This document shows, piece by piece, positions 49,138 to 61,200 of a DNA stretch of 64,000 bases. The DNA comes from Aplysia californica (taxonomy: Eukaryota; Mollusca; Gastropoda; Aplysiida; Aplysiidae). The stretch lies in assembly GCF_000002075.1 (NCBI RefSeq), contig NW_004797649.1, forward strand, positions 563,718-627,717, written 5' to 3'. The translations under genes and the position numbers were made by a program. The notes below the pieces were generated by a model, which had not been told where the DNA came from, made no database searches, and saw nothing but the letters and a program-made list of their open reading frames with translations. Within the stretch, counting starts at the first letter, position 1, and every line of letters begins with the position of its first letter.

Positions 49138-52100
49138 CTGAAAAATGAAATATACACGACAAAATAAACAGAGTGACCTCCATTAGATTAAAACCTCACG
49201 CAAATTCACAATTACTCCCTTGGCTGGCTTGTTTGCTTTAATTTTCCATCTCAGATCTCTGAGGCATATGTTTTAGTTCTGCAGTACTTGCAACACAAAT
49301 AGGTCATTGTAAACTATAAGTGCTGAAGACTAAGAAGTGTAACTAGAAAGTAGCATACAAAGAAAGGAAGGAGAGGTGATAAGGATGAAGGATGATAGAT
49401 TAGGGTTTTTTTTAATTTGGCAGATCTTCTCAAGGTTGTTCACATAATTTCAAGTTTATTGTGGGGTATTTATGAATATCTGTTAACACATTACACCCTA
49501 ACTCGCCCGGGACTGCCCGCGAATTCCCTTACCCGCTCCACCTTGATTTGCCCGGAACCGCCCGCGACGACCAAGCGTCTTTAGAAACGAAGTCTCACCT
49601 TGGCGAGACTCTGGGGCCGAGATTTTGATTTGCATAGTTATTGCAAAAAGTTTCTTCTTTCGTTTGATACCGAAACGAAATTTTTCGGGCCTTTAGTTTT
49701 AGTATTAGAGCTAAAAGAAGTGCGATCGCGCTACCGACACTTCGAAAGTGTCTCGACTTGTTGAAAAACGACCCAATTGAGTTTGGAAAAGGAAATAACG
49801 ATGGGTTTGAGCAAAAACAAACATATGACAAATCAGATGACTCAGATTTTGATGAAAACGTTGTAGCAAGGGTTTGGGGCGATTCAGATTGATCAGACGT
49901 AGAAAATCTAGAATTTAGATCAAGGGCCCGACTGCGAGGCTGAGAGTGAGAGTGACGGGTCAGACACCCGGATTGAACTAAAGTTAGAACATTTCCAACA
50001 GTTTGCGCATACATTAAGTGATATTTTTCTGAAACTACATTCATTTTTCTTTTTAACATCTATTTTTTCAGGATTTTTGGAATTTGTTTAGTATTTCTAA
50101 AATGTGTTTTTCAAAGGCTTGTATTCATGGGAAGTGGGTTCTTTCCCATTGTTTAGGATTTAACAATGGACTTCCCGTCCAGGCCTTTAGGGTGTAATGT
50201 GTTAATGTAACATACCAATTTTAAAGTAAATTGGATAACTTTAAGTCTAAGGAAAATATTACGTTTACTACTTTAGCGTCCATTTTCTCAAAATGGTGGT
50301 CAGGCAAAATCATTTATTTTTTGGAAACTATAGCAGTTTATGTTTTCATCACACTTGCTCCAAGTGTCCTTCAAACTATGCAAATGAAGAAACAGAACCG
50401 ATCTAAAAACAGAAAATTTCAATCTTGTGGCTCCCTCCTCCAAAGCCGTGACTTCACAAATGTTGAAAAAAAGGAAGGAAATGTAGAAGAAAAACAATTT
50501 TCTCTTCCTGAAAAATTTTGCTTTTTGGGAATAAAACATTTGAACAGCTTTCCGACAACATGGCAAGTCAGAATCACACTGTTTGCACATACATCTTTAC
50601 TCACCTGTCTTACTCTCTGTGGATCAACTATTGTGATCATGTCATCTTCCTTAATGGGGATGGCTTCAGACCTTTCAAGGATGTGGTCTTCTGTCTCCCT
50701 CATCACTAGAAACTGAATGAAGAATTTGCTGGAAAAAAGTTGAGAATATTCAATATTTCAAGAATATTCATGCAGTGAATCTGCTTAAACCGAAATCTGC
50801 GGGTGCTCTGGTGTGGATTGCTTCTTCTTTCCTATCTAACATCTATCGTCTTTATCTCCCCTCCTTCTTTTTTGTGTTTGTTACTCTCTTATAACACCTC
50901 TCATCTTCAGCACTTATATGACCTTATTGTGTTGCAAGTGCTGTAAAACTAATACTAAAACTAAAAATCGAAATCTGCCGAACTGCTAGATTTTCTTCGA
51001 TTAAACTGAGTTTTGGGTTTACAGAGATTACTCAAACAGCAAAGAAAAAAAAGGATTCAATTTTCGCTGCCTTCAGATTTACAGTGTTTGGTCTAAGCGA
51101 ACTCCATAGTACTTACAATGTTCTTAGTGTGTGTCTGGCGAAAGGTCCCTTTTGTCGGAATAGGATATTTAAGTAAGGCTACATTCTTGTAGCAAATACA
51201 GTGCTGAACAAGCTGAATTAAAAATTGTTCAATTATTTTGGGAAGATTTAAAGATATATATACTAATTTTGTATTACATGGTGTAAAAATAAAGTTGGAG
51301 AAAAACCCAATTTCTAGAACATTTTTAACCTTTGGTGAAGTAAACACATTGCAAAAATAACTAATAAAAATATTGAGACTTAGAATATAAAATCCTTTCA
51401 ATATGTTATTTTAAAATGGTTAAAGGTGTATTTCCTGATGGAACAAAATTTTTTACCAGGTACAACTTTTTTTACCTTTGCTCCAAAAAGTTTGCAGACA
51501 ACTGGGACCTTTCTCCATGCACACACACAAATATCAAATTAAAATACCCTAGATATGTTATATATTCCAAAACACTTTATTTCCTGCTCTGTGTTCCGCG
51601 TAGAGTAAACACAAACAACTTGAGCTACGGAAAGGAAAAAACAAAAGTGTCACAATCACAAGCATATGTGTCACGACATGGTGGAATCAAGTGCTCGTCA
51701 AGTTTTGGGCATATGGGGTTATTGGTATCATCTTAAGGCCTGTTCATTTGCCTTGTTTTTGGTGGAAGATTTTGAATAGATGTCGAGACATTTGCGACTG
51801 AAGGAGGGGAGGGTTGCCTGATTTCAGAGGTAAAATTAATGAGAAAATGGCTGCCAAAGTTTAGTAACTTCCATAGCTTGAAAGTCCTTAGAAACTAAAA
51901 ATTTACATTTTTTGAGCTTTTAATCAATGTTTTCCAGTAAAATCCACAAAGAAATGTGTTTTTAAATAGACATAAAAGGTGTAGAGTCAAAAAAAAAAAT
52001 AGAAAAAAAGTGCCCAACGGCCAGGAAAATGTCGCTTTCTTCGTTTTCTTCATTTTGATGAGCGCCTGATTTCACCACGATGCCTCACATATGCTCAAGC

Positions 52101-55100
52101 ACATGCTTACGAACATTCAGATATGAACTTGATCATTTGGCAATATATAAACATTTAAAAATTTCTTTTTTTAGTAATTCATTTAGCACAGCGTACCAGC
52201 AACGCAATTTTAGTCGTAGTGGGAGATCTTTATCACATCAGAGTCACGGGGGTTAGCTCCCTCTCGCTCCTCTAGCTGGGCTGACTTAATTTTTGGTACC
52301 TTCCAACATTAGTTTTAGGTGTATCCTTGTACTTATAGTAATTATCCTTTCATGCACCCATAGAATGAATTTCTGCTCTTGAAACTCAAAAAAGAAAGGA
52401 CACTGTCACTCGTTTGGTTATTTCGTAAGACACTCCAAAGTCAGCAATGCTAAATTATGATTAGTTTGAACAAGTGAAAATCCTGCATCTTAGTCCACTT
52501 TGCAAACAATGCACTAGGAATTATTTTGAGACCCTATATATGCTTTAAGTTTTTTGGTTTTGTAAGTTGACTGGAGAACAAGGTAAATTGTAGTAACTGA
52601 GTTTTCAGAATAATTTCTGATTTCTTCATATTCATAAGTGCGCCAGCGCATTTTTGACACGAAAACTATGAATGTCTGTACTGGTTGTTATTTTTTTAAA
52701 TTTTATATATACAAGAGAAGTATATCTTAGCCCATGTCTTTACAGTTTTGTGTTTTTACATGAATGTATAGTATATATATTACCTTTCTTAGTTGAATGC
52801 AGGTTGCCACAAACATGTCTTAATTCACAAAAAAACTCACAAGTGTCTTTCTTTTAATGCGGCTGGGTGTTCCATGGTAAAAGAAGATGTGCATCTAGCT
52901 TCTCTTATAACTTGACTATTACTAGCTGCGCAATTTAAGATTTCTCACGGTAAACGAAATGATATTCGTAGTCAATTTAACACAGATTTTGGAGAGTACT
53001 ATCAAGCCGGTGTTAAATAAACAATTATTTATTCAAACATATAATATATATGTAACAATAATGGTGAGGACAGTAACAGAGACTGGAATGACCAATACAG
53101 CATTAACTGATTGTATACCCACCTGCGATCCTCTGTATAGACCTTTTCAACAGTGATAACATCCCCTGGCAGAGCCTTATAGTTGTATAAAACCCTAAAA
53201 TATTCGTCCTCTGTCTTGCCCTTTGTTGAAACTGGGGAGGAAATAAAACAACATTAGGCAAAATCATGTGAGGAAAAAATATTTGTATATTTACTAAGAG
53301 TAGGTACCACAAACGGTGTGCCGATCGCGGCAAGTAGCGTTCTTCCCGAGGAGGAAAACTGTCGTAGTGATCAACTTCACAAACGTAGCTTTTCACTCAT
53401 GATTGCTTGATTTTAATGAAATAAAAGCCAGTCAGAAGAGCTTGTTTTGTTCTAATGTGTGTGTTGTTCATGGATAGAATGGATGAGTGGAAATATGTTT
53501 AATATAGCTCTAAAATTTGGGAAGATGAAGCATTTTGCATCCGACCCGCGCTCGCATCGAAACCTTGCCATAGCCACTCTTTTTCTGTCACAAACTGCTC
53601 GGTCGCGATATTGCGTACAGAAATAACTGCTGCACTGTTAGAAAGGTGAAAAGCTGATCTTTACCCCCATACTTAGCAGGCCAGGATTTTCTTGACAAAA
53701 TGGGTAAAATTTGAAGTGGAAAGACAATGTTGTGAGAAGCTTCGATAAAATCTCAGTATTCTGAACATTTTTTTAGATGTGCTTTACACGTAAAGTTAGT
53801 TCACAATATATTTGTTTTATTCAAGCAAGTACTGTTAAACTATTTGTTATCGCGGTACCGCTATTGGACTTCAAACTGTGGATGCGTGTGTTGGGGAAAC
53901 TCGCTTTCTGTAACAATGGCTGAAGAGGCAGCTGTCGAGGCACTCGACATACCGACCGGCAAGCGGACGGATTACGATGGGAATACGCGTAACAACAACC
54001 AATCTGCCAACCAACCGTGTGATTTGTTCAATCTCATTGATAAGTAATTCAACGTTTTAGTTGTTTAAGATAGATCATGCTTCAGGTTTTTCAGAGAAAA
54101 AAATTGTATTAGTACTTAAGCTACAGGTCATTTCACGGGAGTCAATACACACTGACGGACAGCCAAATGATCTAGATCTCTATCCATCGGAACAGAAAGT
54201 AGTAAAGTTGCTTCCGGTTTCGCACATTTTCAACTTTATCTTTTTTTAAAATTTTATCAATGCAACTACTTTTCATAACAACTTGACCAAAGGTGTTTTT
54301 ATTCATAAAAATATGAACCATAAATGTATTATGTATGGTTTGGGCCTAGATGTGATCCTTATATCTCGTTCTGTCAAAATTCTTGGGTTTTGTTACAATA
54401 ATCATGAATAATGACAGTTCTACTTTGTCCTCCCCAACCTAGAAAATATGTTAAAATAAATCTAATACGAAACTTAGATCTAGATCTAGATCTCTAGATT
54501 TTTACTTTCACTCTGGCTCTTAGATCTCTATAAATTTTGCAAATTATTGTAGTAAAATTTTTTTAAATCAAGTTAAAGGGGATATTGTATGCAGCACTTC
54601 AGGTATGCCTTGAAAGCTTTCTTTTTTTTAATAGATTGTCTTCCAACGGTAACAACTGGAAATACTGAGACTGATCTCTCAACTGCATCTTTCGTTAAAT
54701 TCAAAAGATAATCAAATAAACCATCAAGATGTATTATTGGGGCAGATAACTAACTCAGACTCACTCAAATTAATTGGTCAGCTGACACAAATTGACATCA
54801 GCTGCCTGCTCTAATGTGGACTCTGCATCATCAGTAGCAATCTCCTTACTTGTCCTTAATATCAAAAGTACTTCACAGTTACATGTACTATAATTAATTT
54901 CTTATTACACAGAACTTATAATGAGCTTTCCAGTGATATAGTAAATAGTGGTATAGATCTATTCACCTCTCTCTGACTTTTTTGGTTGATTCTGTTTTTG
55001 TATCTTTGCAAATTCAGCTGATGTTTAACGGAACGTCATATATGTGTGTATGTGTATTATTTATATATATAAATATTTAGAATTATTACTTTAACTTACT

Positions 55101-57362
55101 TTTTTTGTAACTGTCATTAAGTACTCAAACTAGCTGCTTCTACTTTTATCACATAAAGCTAGAAATGAGAGCTATCCAGTAGCTTTTCTGTGGTTTCTAA
55201 TGAAATTTTGAAAAGTCTGATGTTTTGTTGAGCTATGATAATTTTCAGAATTGTTGCCTACCCTTTTGTAACAGCCTTTAGTACCCAGTCATGCCATACA
55301 GTTACTACTACTTTTTTCGGATAGAGCTTTGAATGAGTTTTCCAGTGATATATTTGACCTGTCTAGCACAATTAGTTGATTTTTTAATGAATTTTTGAAA
55401 AGTCGTATGTTTAGTTGAACACTGAAAATTTTCAAAGTGTTGCCTACTTTTTTGTAACAGCCTTTAGTACCCAGTCTTGATATACAGTTACTACTACCTT
55501 TTTCATATAGAGCTTTGAATGAACTTTCCAGTGGTATATTTGACATCTGTCTAGCATAATTAGTTGATTTTTTATGACTTATGAAAAAATGGCCTCAAGC
55601 TGCAATTTTGTCATTGGTTTCTTTCCCTTGGGCATTTTTGGACAGCACACCCCTTGGATACGATTATATCTCTCTTGTATTTAAGTTTTAACCCTTTAAA
55701 AAATTGAGTAAAGTCTCAGTATGTATACCTTATGAGATTTGCATTTTGATAGCTATCCTGCCTTAAATGTTTATTTTATGTATCTTGGAAAATGGGGGTT
55801 CCAAGCCATTGGCATCCATTGTTAAACTTCATTTTTATGTTTTCTTTCAGTTTTGAACTACTATAATTACTACAATAGCTACATGAATTATATTTAATTT
55901 CTTTTACAGTAAGTTTGTGTGTTTTTGTCTAAGAATACGTAAAACATTTTTGATTTTCAAGACCGGTTTTCTTGTAGTGTGACCATGAAACAGCGTTATG
56001 AGCCAGTTGCGCACATGTCACGATTTTTACAAGTGCAACAAATATTTGAAACATCATATCTCAGGTGTTTGTCAATGGATTTTGATAATTCTTTTTTCAT
56101 AGTTCTTGTTTCACTGAGCACTATATGGAAAATATAGTCTTGTTATGGTATTCTTTAAAAAACATTTTCACTTGTGGTACCTACTAAGAGGCTTTGTGGG
56201 TTTGATCCTTTGCCCTTCAGGCTCTTTGTTGAAAGTTTAGATATTATTTGACCATACATTACTAAACTGCGTCAATGGGGTTGCAAAAACACCTTTAAAA
56301 AAACCACAAAAAAACAACCAACCATAACAAATAGTCCTCTATTTTCACGTTCCAATGTCAAATGTCACAACCTCAGAACAACACTTTCAATGATTCTTGA
56401 TTTCAGCTGTAGTTTTAGCATCGATTTATTTCACTGAGGCCTTTATCATGCCCATGTAGGATCCTCACTGGTAAATTCTAGATGGTTTTGAAAAAAGTTT
56501 CTTTGTGACAGCGATTCCTTTCTAAAACCATAATTCAATTTCCTTGACCAACACACATATTTGTGTGCATGCCTGGTGAAAGGTACCATACGATGAATGT
56601 TGAAGAATTTTATTTTATTGCATTTTAGAGTGCAAAGATCATTTCTGAACATCTTGCTTTCTAGAGTTTTATAATAGCTTCAGTACTTTGTCAGATTTGG
56701 TTAATACTATCAGGTAGGGTGCAGAAACACGGTTTTGAGAAAAATGGCTTCAAAGTTTCCCTTGTTAAACCTGGACCAAGATATGCTCCTGATGAATATT
56801 GATTCATCGGCCAGCCGCGTTGTGTGTCTCTGAAAACTTTGATAGCATTGTTACTACCCAAAGTACAACTTTAAAAAAGCAATTTAAGACAAACAGATTC
56901 AAGTGCCAGTAAAACATTTGTTAAACATTCATGGTCAATTGGAACAAAGTTTGGGAAGGTATGTGTATGTCGGAAGTCTACCTTCCTTTACTATGTCAGG
57001 AAATTCATGCACACAAAAAAACACTTGAAAGGATATAGGCTGACCTAAATTTTGATTTGCAATGTTAGGCAGTTGATTTTTATGAATGTGTGGTAGAAAT
57101 CTTCATAACTGATGCTAAAAAATTCTAAGAATGGCTTTGCTTTGCTCATAAAGTGGAACAGGGTACAAGTACCCAAAACCTGCTATCTCTTACTGTTTTG
57201 TTCCACTCATGCGCACTTCAAGGATTGAATAAGGTTACAAGGTGACCCAAATTTGGATATGCAGTGTGATGGGTTATTTCATGAAAGAGCCAAATGAAAG
57301 AAGGGAGGAAATAGGCACAAAATTTCGCTATCGTGATTAGCCAGATGTGTGTGTGTGTGCGC

Positions 57363-57437
<75 letters not shown>

Positions 57438-60400
57438 TGTGAGGGGAGAGGGGGAGAGTGTGTTATACTTTAGTTTTACACATCATAAATTTGGCTTTAT
57501 CTATCTGTGGCATCAGCCTTTCAAACGAAACTCACAACTCGCTGGTCCATAAGCACGCTCGGGGGGTTGTGTAGACACTGGACTGGCCGACGCTCCATCG
57601 CCAGCCGCTGGGGTAGTGTTGCTCTGTCCTTCTGCAGAACTCACTCCAGCTCCACCCCCAGGTGTCACCACGGCCAGCCCAGCCCCGCTCACAGGGGACG
57701 ATGTGCTACTGCTAGCTGAGGAAGTGCTTGGCTGACCTACATCTCAATTGAGGAGAAAATAAGTTGGAATACCGTCAATTGATGAGAAAATAGGTTTGAC
57801 TAACTTCAATAGAGGAAAAAATAAGGAGAAAATAAGTGGGAATAACTTCACTTGAGAAAATAAGCTGGAATACTGCCAATTGAGGAGAAAACAAGTTGGA
57901 ATAACTTCAATTGAGGAGAAAATAAGTTAGAAAAATGATAGTGTTATAACTGTGAACTGGAATAAAAATTTCACCTCATTTTTTTCTCTTAAAAATTGAT
58001 CTGCAGGTCCAAAATATAAATAATAATAGAAAGACAATAGATAGATAGCATTTGTATAGCGCAAATCCCCGCTCAACAGCAAGATCTATGCGCTTAACAA
58101 TCTATACTATTACCTCAGCAGGCCTGAGAACATTCTGAAACAAATTCAACTTCCTGGGAAGCATACAGTGCAAGCAGCTATTTATAGGCGCTAAAACACT
58201 AACATACTGACAAGATCTTTCGCTGTCTTTGACCGGGTACCCATTTCCACCTGGGTGAAGTAAGGAAAATTTGTGTAAAGTGCCTTTCCCAAGGACACAA
58301 CGTCGGGCCCGTGGCTCAAACCCCCAACCCCACGATTATGAGTCCGGTAGCCTAACCACTAGGAAACCGACGCCACTCAGGGGGCGGTAAGCAATGTAAA
58401 TATTATAAACAGTACACCAGCAAAATGGTGAAAGTTTTGTGTCTTTACTCATCATTTGAATCAAAATGCAGGGCTTAAAATAGACCGCGGCACTGCGGCA
58501 ATTTGCCTTGGTGCCTTTGCAATTGGCCGTAATGCCCTTAAATCAAAGGGTCAACCGTAGCAATTTTGGCCGTGCCCTTGCCTTGTTTTTTTGTTTTTAA
58601 AAAATTAATTAATAAATGATAAAAATATAATAAACGGTGACAATCAAAACGGTGGAAATGATTGAATCAATTCAGTCAGCACAGTAGGCCAACAAAATAA
58701 TGTGGTCTTCGGGGGGGGAGGGGGCGGAGGAACGGAGTAAGTTCAGTCTCACACCTCGTCTCGTGCCCTCCTCGCCAGCTCTTTGCTTCGACCTTCTGCC
58801 GATTGTCCGTACGTTGGCTAGGCCGGTAGTGACCGAAGACTTTCTTGGTCTATCTCTATTTTTAATAACAGTGAAAACAGTTCATAGCAAAGAGTGAGCT
58901 TAAGAAGAAGTCACATATATTCAATATTTTTTTTTTATGGAGATAGAACAAGAAAGCACTGAGGTCGCGACATACTGGCTTCTGTACACGTATTCCCACA
59001 CACACACATACATGGGATGGAAGCGGGCAGACAGAGGGTGCAAAAATGCATTTGTAATGTTTATTAGGCTTATTTGATTTGAATAATATGGTTCTACAAT
59101 AGTCTTGGAGGGGGGGGAGCTAAAAATTACAAATGTTCGTGTAAAAATACATGTATTTGAGTTAATTTAGAGGGCCCTAAGGAGATGAGAAGCAAATTTT
59201 GACCAATCATAATATGACCTATGAATAAAGACCGCGGAACAGAGGATTTCTTGGAAACGGCCAAGAACTGTAACTCTTGAGTCTTACTCAAAGCTTTTCT
59301 TGTGCATTTTGTTCACGAAGTTACTGTCATTTTATTAATTTGACCAAGATCTTCACCATGCCAAAGCGAGAACGAAAGTTGAAGGAGTTGAGTGAAAGCT
59401 GCAAAAAATGCAAAAAGTTAGATGCATTCTACACTAAATTTTATTGGAAAGATATATGGATACTGTATATTGTACAATCTACTTTTTCATGCTGGTATAT
59501 ATTTAACTGACCATTTCACTAAAGGGCTACCGGAACTAACAGTATGAATGAGGATCGCTTACACAAGAGATCTAGATCTAGTCATTATTGTGCTGCGTTC
59601 ATAGGAAGATGGTCCTTATTGTAGCAGCGACATCTTGACTGTAGGTAAACAGAAAATGACTGTCGCTTTATTTAAGCAATTTTTTTTCAAATGTGTGTGG
59701 GCTGAGGGGAGGGGGCGGGGGGCATTACATGCATGTAGAAAATACATGTACAATTAATTGGGTTGTAGCCCATGTGTGCATGTGTGTGTGTGTGTGTGTG
59801 TTTGGGGGAGGACAGAGGGATGAAAGCGTGTGTGTGTGCCTGCAAGAGATATCTGTGAATTTATGATACATTTACACATAGCTTTAGGCTTCAATATGAC
59901 TCTTGTATAAGTATAATATGAATGCTCATTTCATTCATAAATTTACTTTGACCTCTATACTTTTGTAGAGAGCAAGAATAAATTGTATTGTTATTTAAAT
60001 AATTGTAGTGATGCACAATCCAGTATTTCCAACTTTAATCAACAAAATGATCACCTATAATTTTTGCCTTGGTGCCCTTGCAAATTGCCTGGGAGCCCTC
60101 TGATTTTTAGGCCCCACCGAGGCAATTTTTGCCTGCCCTTTTGAACACATAATTCCAGCCCTGAAAATGGTCTATTTTTTTTAACAAACTAGTTACATGT
60201 ACATGGCTTTAGCACATCATCATCGATATCTTCTCATTATGGGGGAAAAAACATTGGGCACAGTATTCATACCTGTAATAATACTGTTTTTACATCCCAT
60301 GTATGAACAAAGATCACGAAACAGATACCCTACATCTACGAAAAGGCAGACAACAGAAACCATGAAATATGAAGCCCACCACTGATATCTATTTTCGTAT

Positions 60401-60588
60401 AGTAAATTTCGAACTATTATACACACACATACACCCACACACGCACACACACCCATACATACACACACACACACATATACACAAACAAACACAAAACCAA
60501 AAAAAACACCCCAATAACAACTCACCAGCATTGCTTTCCCCTGTGTTCTCTGACATTCTTCCATTCCTTGTGGGATGGCCTGTCAGCT
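49048..60588 (-). CDS. Unrecognised protein gene, five visible exons
   Basis: Minus-strand exons are 60588-60526, 57736-57536, 53231-53123, 50728-50605 and 49137-49048, all with AG acceptors and gtgagt or gtgggt donors, and every split codon fits. The product has a Ser/Thr/Gly/Ala-rich first part, then a compact part starting about FSTKGKTEDEYFRVLYNYKA, a segment with LPGDVITVEKVYTEDR and FFIQFLVMRETEDH, and a basic tail ending LKKYYQQKRHG-stop. The last four exons hold no obvious domain I can name. If the ATG at 60556 (A at -3) is the start, the protein is 184 residues; otherwise further exons lie beyond the visible ones. I do not assign a function. Confidence 0.75.
49141..50604 (-). other. 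Last intron of the unknown gene
   Basis: Most of it is the piggyBac-like element 49487-50201. Confidence 0.6.
49487..50201 (+). mobile_element. piggyBac-like TTAA element, copy 2
   Basis: The ends CACATTACACCCTAA and GGGTGTAATGTG are flanked by TTAA. On the + strand at about 49838 the frame DDSDFDENVVARVWGDSD is acidic like the N-terminus of piggyBac transposases. Inverted relative to 33774-34460. Confidence 0.78.
50605..50728 (-). CDS. Unknown gene, conserved-domain exon b
   Basis: It reads SKFFIQFLVMRETEDHILER then SEAIPIKEDDMITIVDPQRV and RQ. The first codon is shared with the exon at 53123. Acceptor ttttccag, donor gtgagt, ending in phase 0. Confidence 0.78.
50773..51109. mobile_element. 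Pogo/Tigger-like element, CTTAAACCGAA family, with SINE piece
   Basis: The left end CAGTGAATCTGCTTAAACCG and right end CTAAGCGAACTCCATAG are followed by TA. CGAAATCTGC recurs. A SINE C piece (50805-50960) lies inside. Confidence 0.65.
50805..50960 (+). mobile_element. SINE family C
   Basis: It starts GGTGCTCTGGTGTGGATTGC and ends with a decayed form of the shared 3' hairpin (CACTTATATGACC...TTGCAAGTGCTG). Confidence 0.7.
51110..51668. other. Intron DNA, nothing recognised
   Basis: AT-rich part of the intron between the exons at 50605 and 53123. Confidence 0.4.
51669..52087. mobile_element. MITE with TGTCACGACATGG ends, copy 1
   Basis: The inverted ends of about 33 bp (TGTCACGACATGGTGGAATC; complement of GATTTCACCACGATGCCTCA) are flanked by CATATG on both sides. 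The interior matches 61853-62372. Confidence 0.78.
52088..53122. other. Intron DNA, nothing recognised
   Basis: AT-rich with no element I can name. Confidence 0.4.
53123..53231 (-). CDS. Unknown gene, conserved-domain exon a
   Basis: The frame fixed by the neighbouring exons reads FSTKGKTEDEYFRVLYNYKA then LPGDVITVEKVYTEDR. The alternation of hydrophobic residues suggests beta strands. Acceptor ctccccag, donor gtgggt. Another frame is also open, but it breaks the phase with the next exon. Confidence 0.75.
53916..54046 (+). CDS. Possible first coding exon of a + strand gene
   Basis: The ATG at 53916 (aacaATGG, a fair start context) opens MAEEAAVEALDIPTGKRTDY then DGNTRNNNQSANQPCDLFNL and IDK before TAA at 54046. 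The sequence is CpG-richer than its surroundings, as is the stretch just upstream. A donor-like AAgtaatt overlaps the stop, so it could splice on, but I found no later + strand exon. It lies in an intron of the minus-strand gene. It could also be chance. Confidence 0.25.
55195..55570. repeat. Tandem repeat of about 185 bp
   Basis: Two adjacent units share GTTGCCTAC, TTTTGTAACAGCCTTTAGTA, CCCAGTC, CAGTTACTACTAC and ATAGAGCTTTGAATGA, with older, weaker units upstream from about 54905. Confidence 0.75.
56212..56310 (+). mobile_element. SINE family D, 3' fragment
   Basis: Shares ATTACTAAACTGCGTCAATG and GGGTTGCAAAAACACCTT with the D tail. Confidence 0.55.
57341..57432. repeat. (GT)n microsatellite
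   Basis: About 90 bp of GT; frames read through it as Cys-Val repeats are not coding. Confidence 0.95.
57536..57736 (-). CDS. Unknown gene, Ser/Ala/Gly-rich exon
   Basis: Sixty-seven codons beginning GQPSTSSASSSTSSPVSGAG and ending TQPPERAYGPAS, likely disordered. Acceptor gatgtag, donor gtgagt, ending one base into the next codon. GC and codon use rise sharply against the AT-rich intron on both sides, which supports real coding. Confidence 0.7.
58038..58378 (-). mobile_element. tRNA-headed SINE family E, intact
   Basis: On the minus strand it starts GTGGCGTCGGTTTCCTAGTG with TTAGGCTACCGG (A box part) and GGTTGGGGGTTTGAGCC (B box). It ends with TATAGCGC...GCGCTT words and a (TAGA) tail. Confidence 0.85.
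58469..60163. mobile_element. CAGGGCT...AGCCCTG element with 6-bp target duplication
   Basis: The inverted ends are CAGGGCTTAAAA and CAGGGCTGGAAT. AAAATG flanks both sides (58463-58468, 60164-60169). The left end repeats TTGCCTTGGTGCC and GGCCGT words; the right repeats TTGCCTTGGTGCCCTTGCAA in the same orientation. A short frame at 59359 (MPKRERKLKELSESCKKCKK) may be a remnant of a transposase start. Confidence 0.78.
60419..60479. repeat. (CA)n microsatellite
   Basis: ACAC repeats with ACCC and ACAT variants, just 3' of the exon donor at 60525 on the minus strand. Confidence 0.85.
60526..60588 (-). CDS. Unknown gene, first visible exon
   Basis: Acceptor tttcttag, donor gtgagt. The open frame reads LTGHPTRNGRMSENTGESNA and splits a Gly codon. 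The ATG at 60556-60554 (MSENTGES) has an A at -3 and could be the real start, with the bases before it as 5' UTR; otherwise the exon is internal. Confidence 0.65.
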
Positions 60589-61024
60589 CTAAGAAAAAAA
60601 GAAGGAACTTTTTCAAAAATATAGTCCAGAAATATTGACCCACTTGTTCAGCTTTGTTCATTTCCCTAACTGAAAGCCTGGAAAACATACACATAGGTAA
60701 ATTCAAAACATAATGCAGAATAATTCCCTCATTCTGCCAATTTCGCCACTTGTGTGCTAAACTGTAATTGAATTGGTCAATGCTGCTTCTTTAGAGTTGC
60801 TCAGATTTACTTTTTAAAGTTATGTTTAAGAGTAAAATGGCAAATTGGAACTTCCTATTTTTGCTAGCCAGTGGGGCTGGACAGAGGACAAGACCACACT
60901 GCTGATGCTGCTACTAGATGATGAAGGATGAAGTACCACACTGTGCTACACTAGAATCACAAAGTTGTATCAGCTCAGTACCTGGTTTTCATAAATTTGA
61001 CATTAAAACTTTTCCGTGTGAGTG
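60589..61024. other. 5' side of the unknown gene, nothing further recognised
   Basis: I searched the minus strand for an upstream exon and found none that fits. Confidence 0.4.
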
Positions 61025-61200
61025 GTTGGCGGGTGCTCTGGTGTGGTTTGCTTCTTCTTTCCTATCAAACATCTATCATCCTTTTCTCCCCTTTTTCTTT
61101 TTTTAATGTTTGTTACTCTCTTGTAACACCTATAATCTTCTGGCGCTCATATGACCTTATGCAGTTGCGAGTGCCGTAAAACCCTCTACTAAAACTTTTT
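61025..61200 (+). mobile_element. SINE family C with intact 3' hairpin
   Basis: It starts GGCGGGTGCTCTGGTGTGG and ends GGCGCTCATATGACC...GAGTGCCG, GTAAAACCCTCTACTAAAAC. Confidence 0.75.

Larger units (their letters stand above)
53232..57535 (-). other. Intron of the unknown gene
   Basis: It holds the possible + strand exon at 53916, an AGATCT cluster (54473-54500), a tandem repeat (55195-55570), a SINE D piece (56212-56310) and a long (GT)n tract. The rest is AT-rich and unrecognised. Confidence 0.5.

Noticed and set aside
50419-50706. 95-codon minus-strand frame as one protein
   Set aside because: Only the part to 50605 is exon; the remainder runs past a good gtgagt donor into intron.
53103-53396. 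Alternative minus-strand frame over the exon at 53123
   Set aside because: Open but out of phase with the neighbouring exons; the other frame joins correctly on both sides.
57349-57552. Cys-Val-repeat frame
   Set aside because: Translation of a GT microsatellite.
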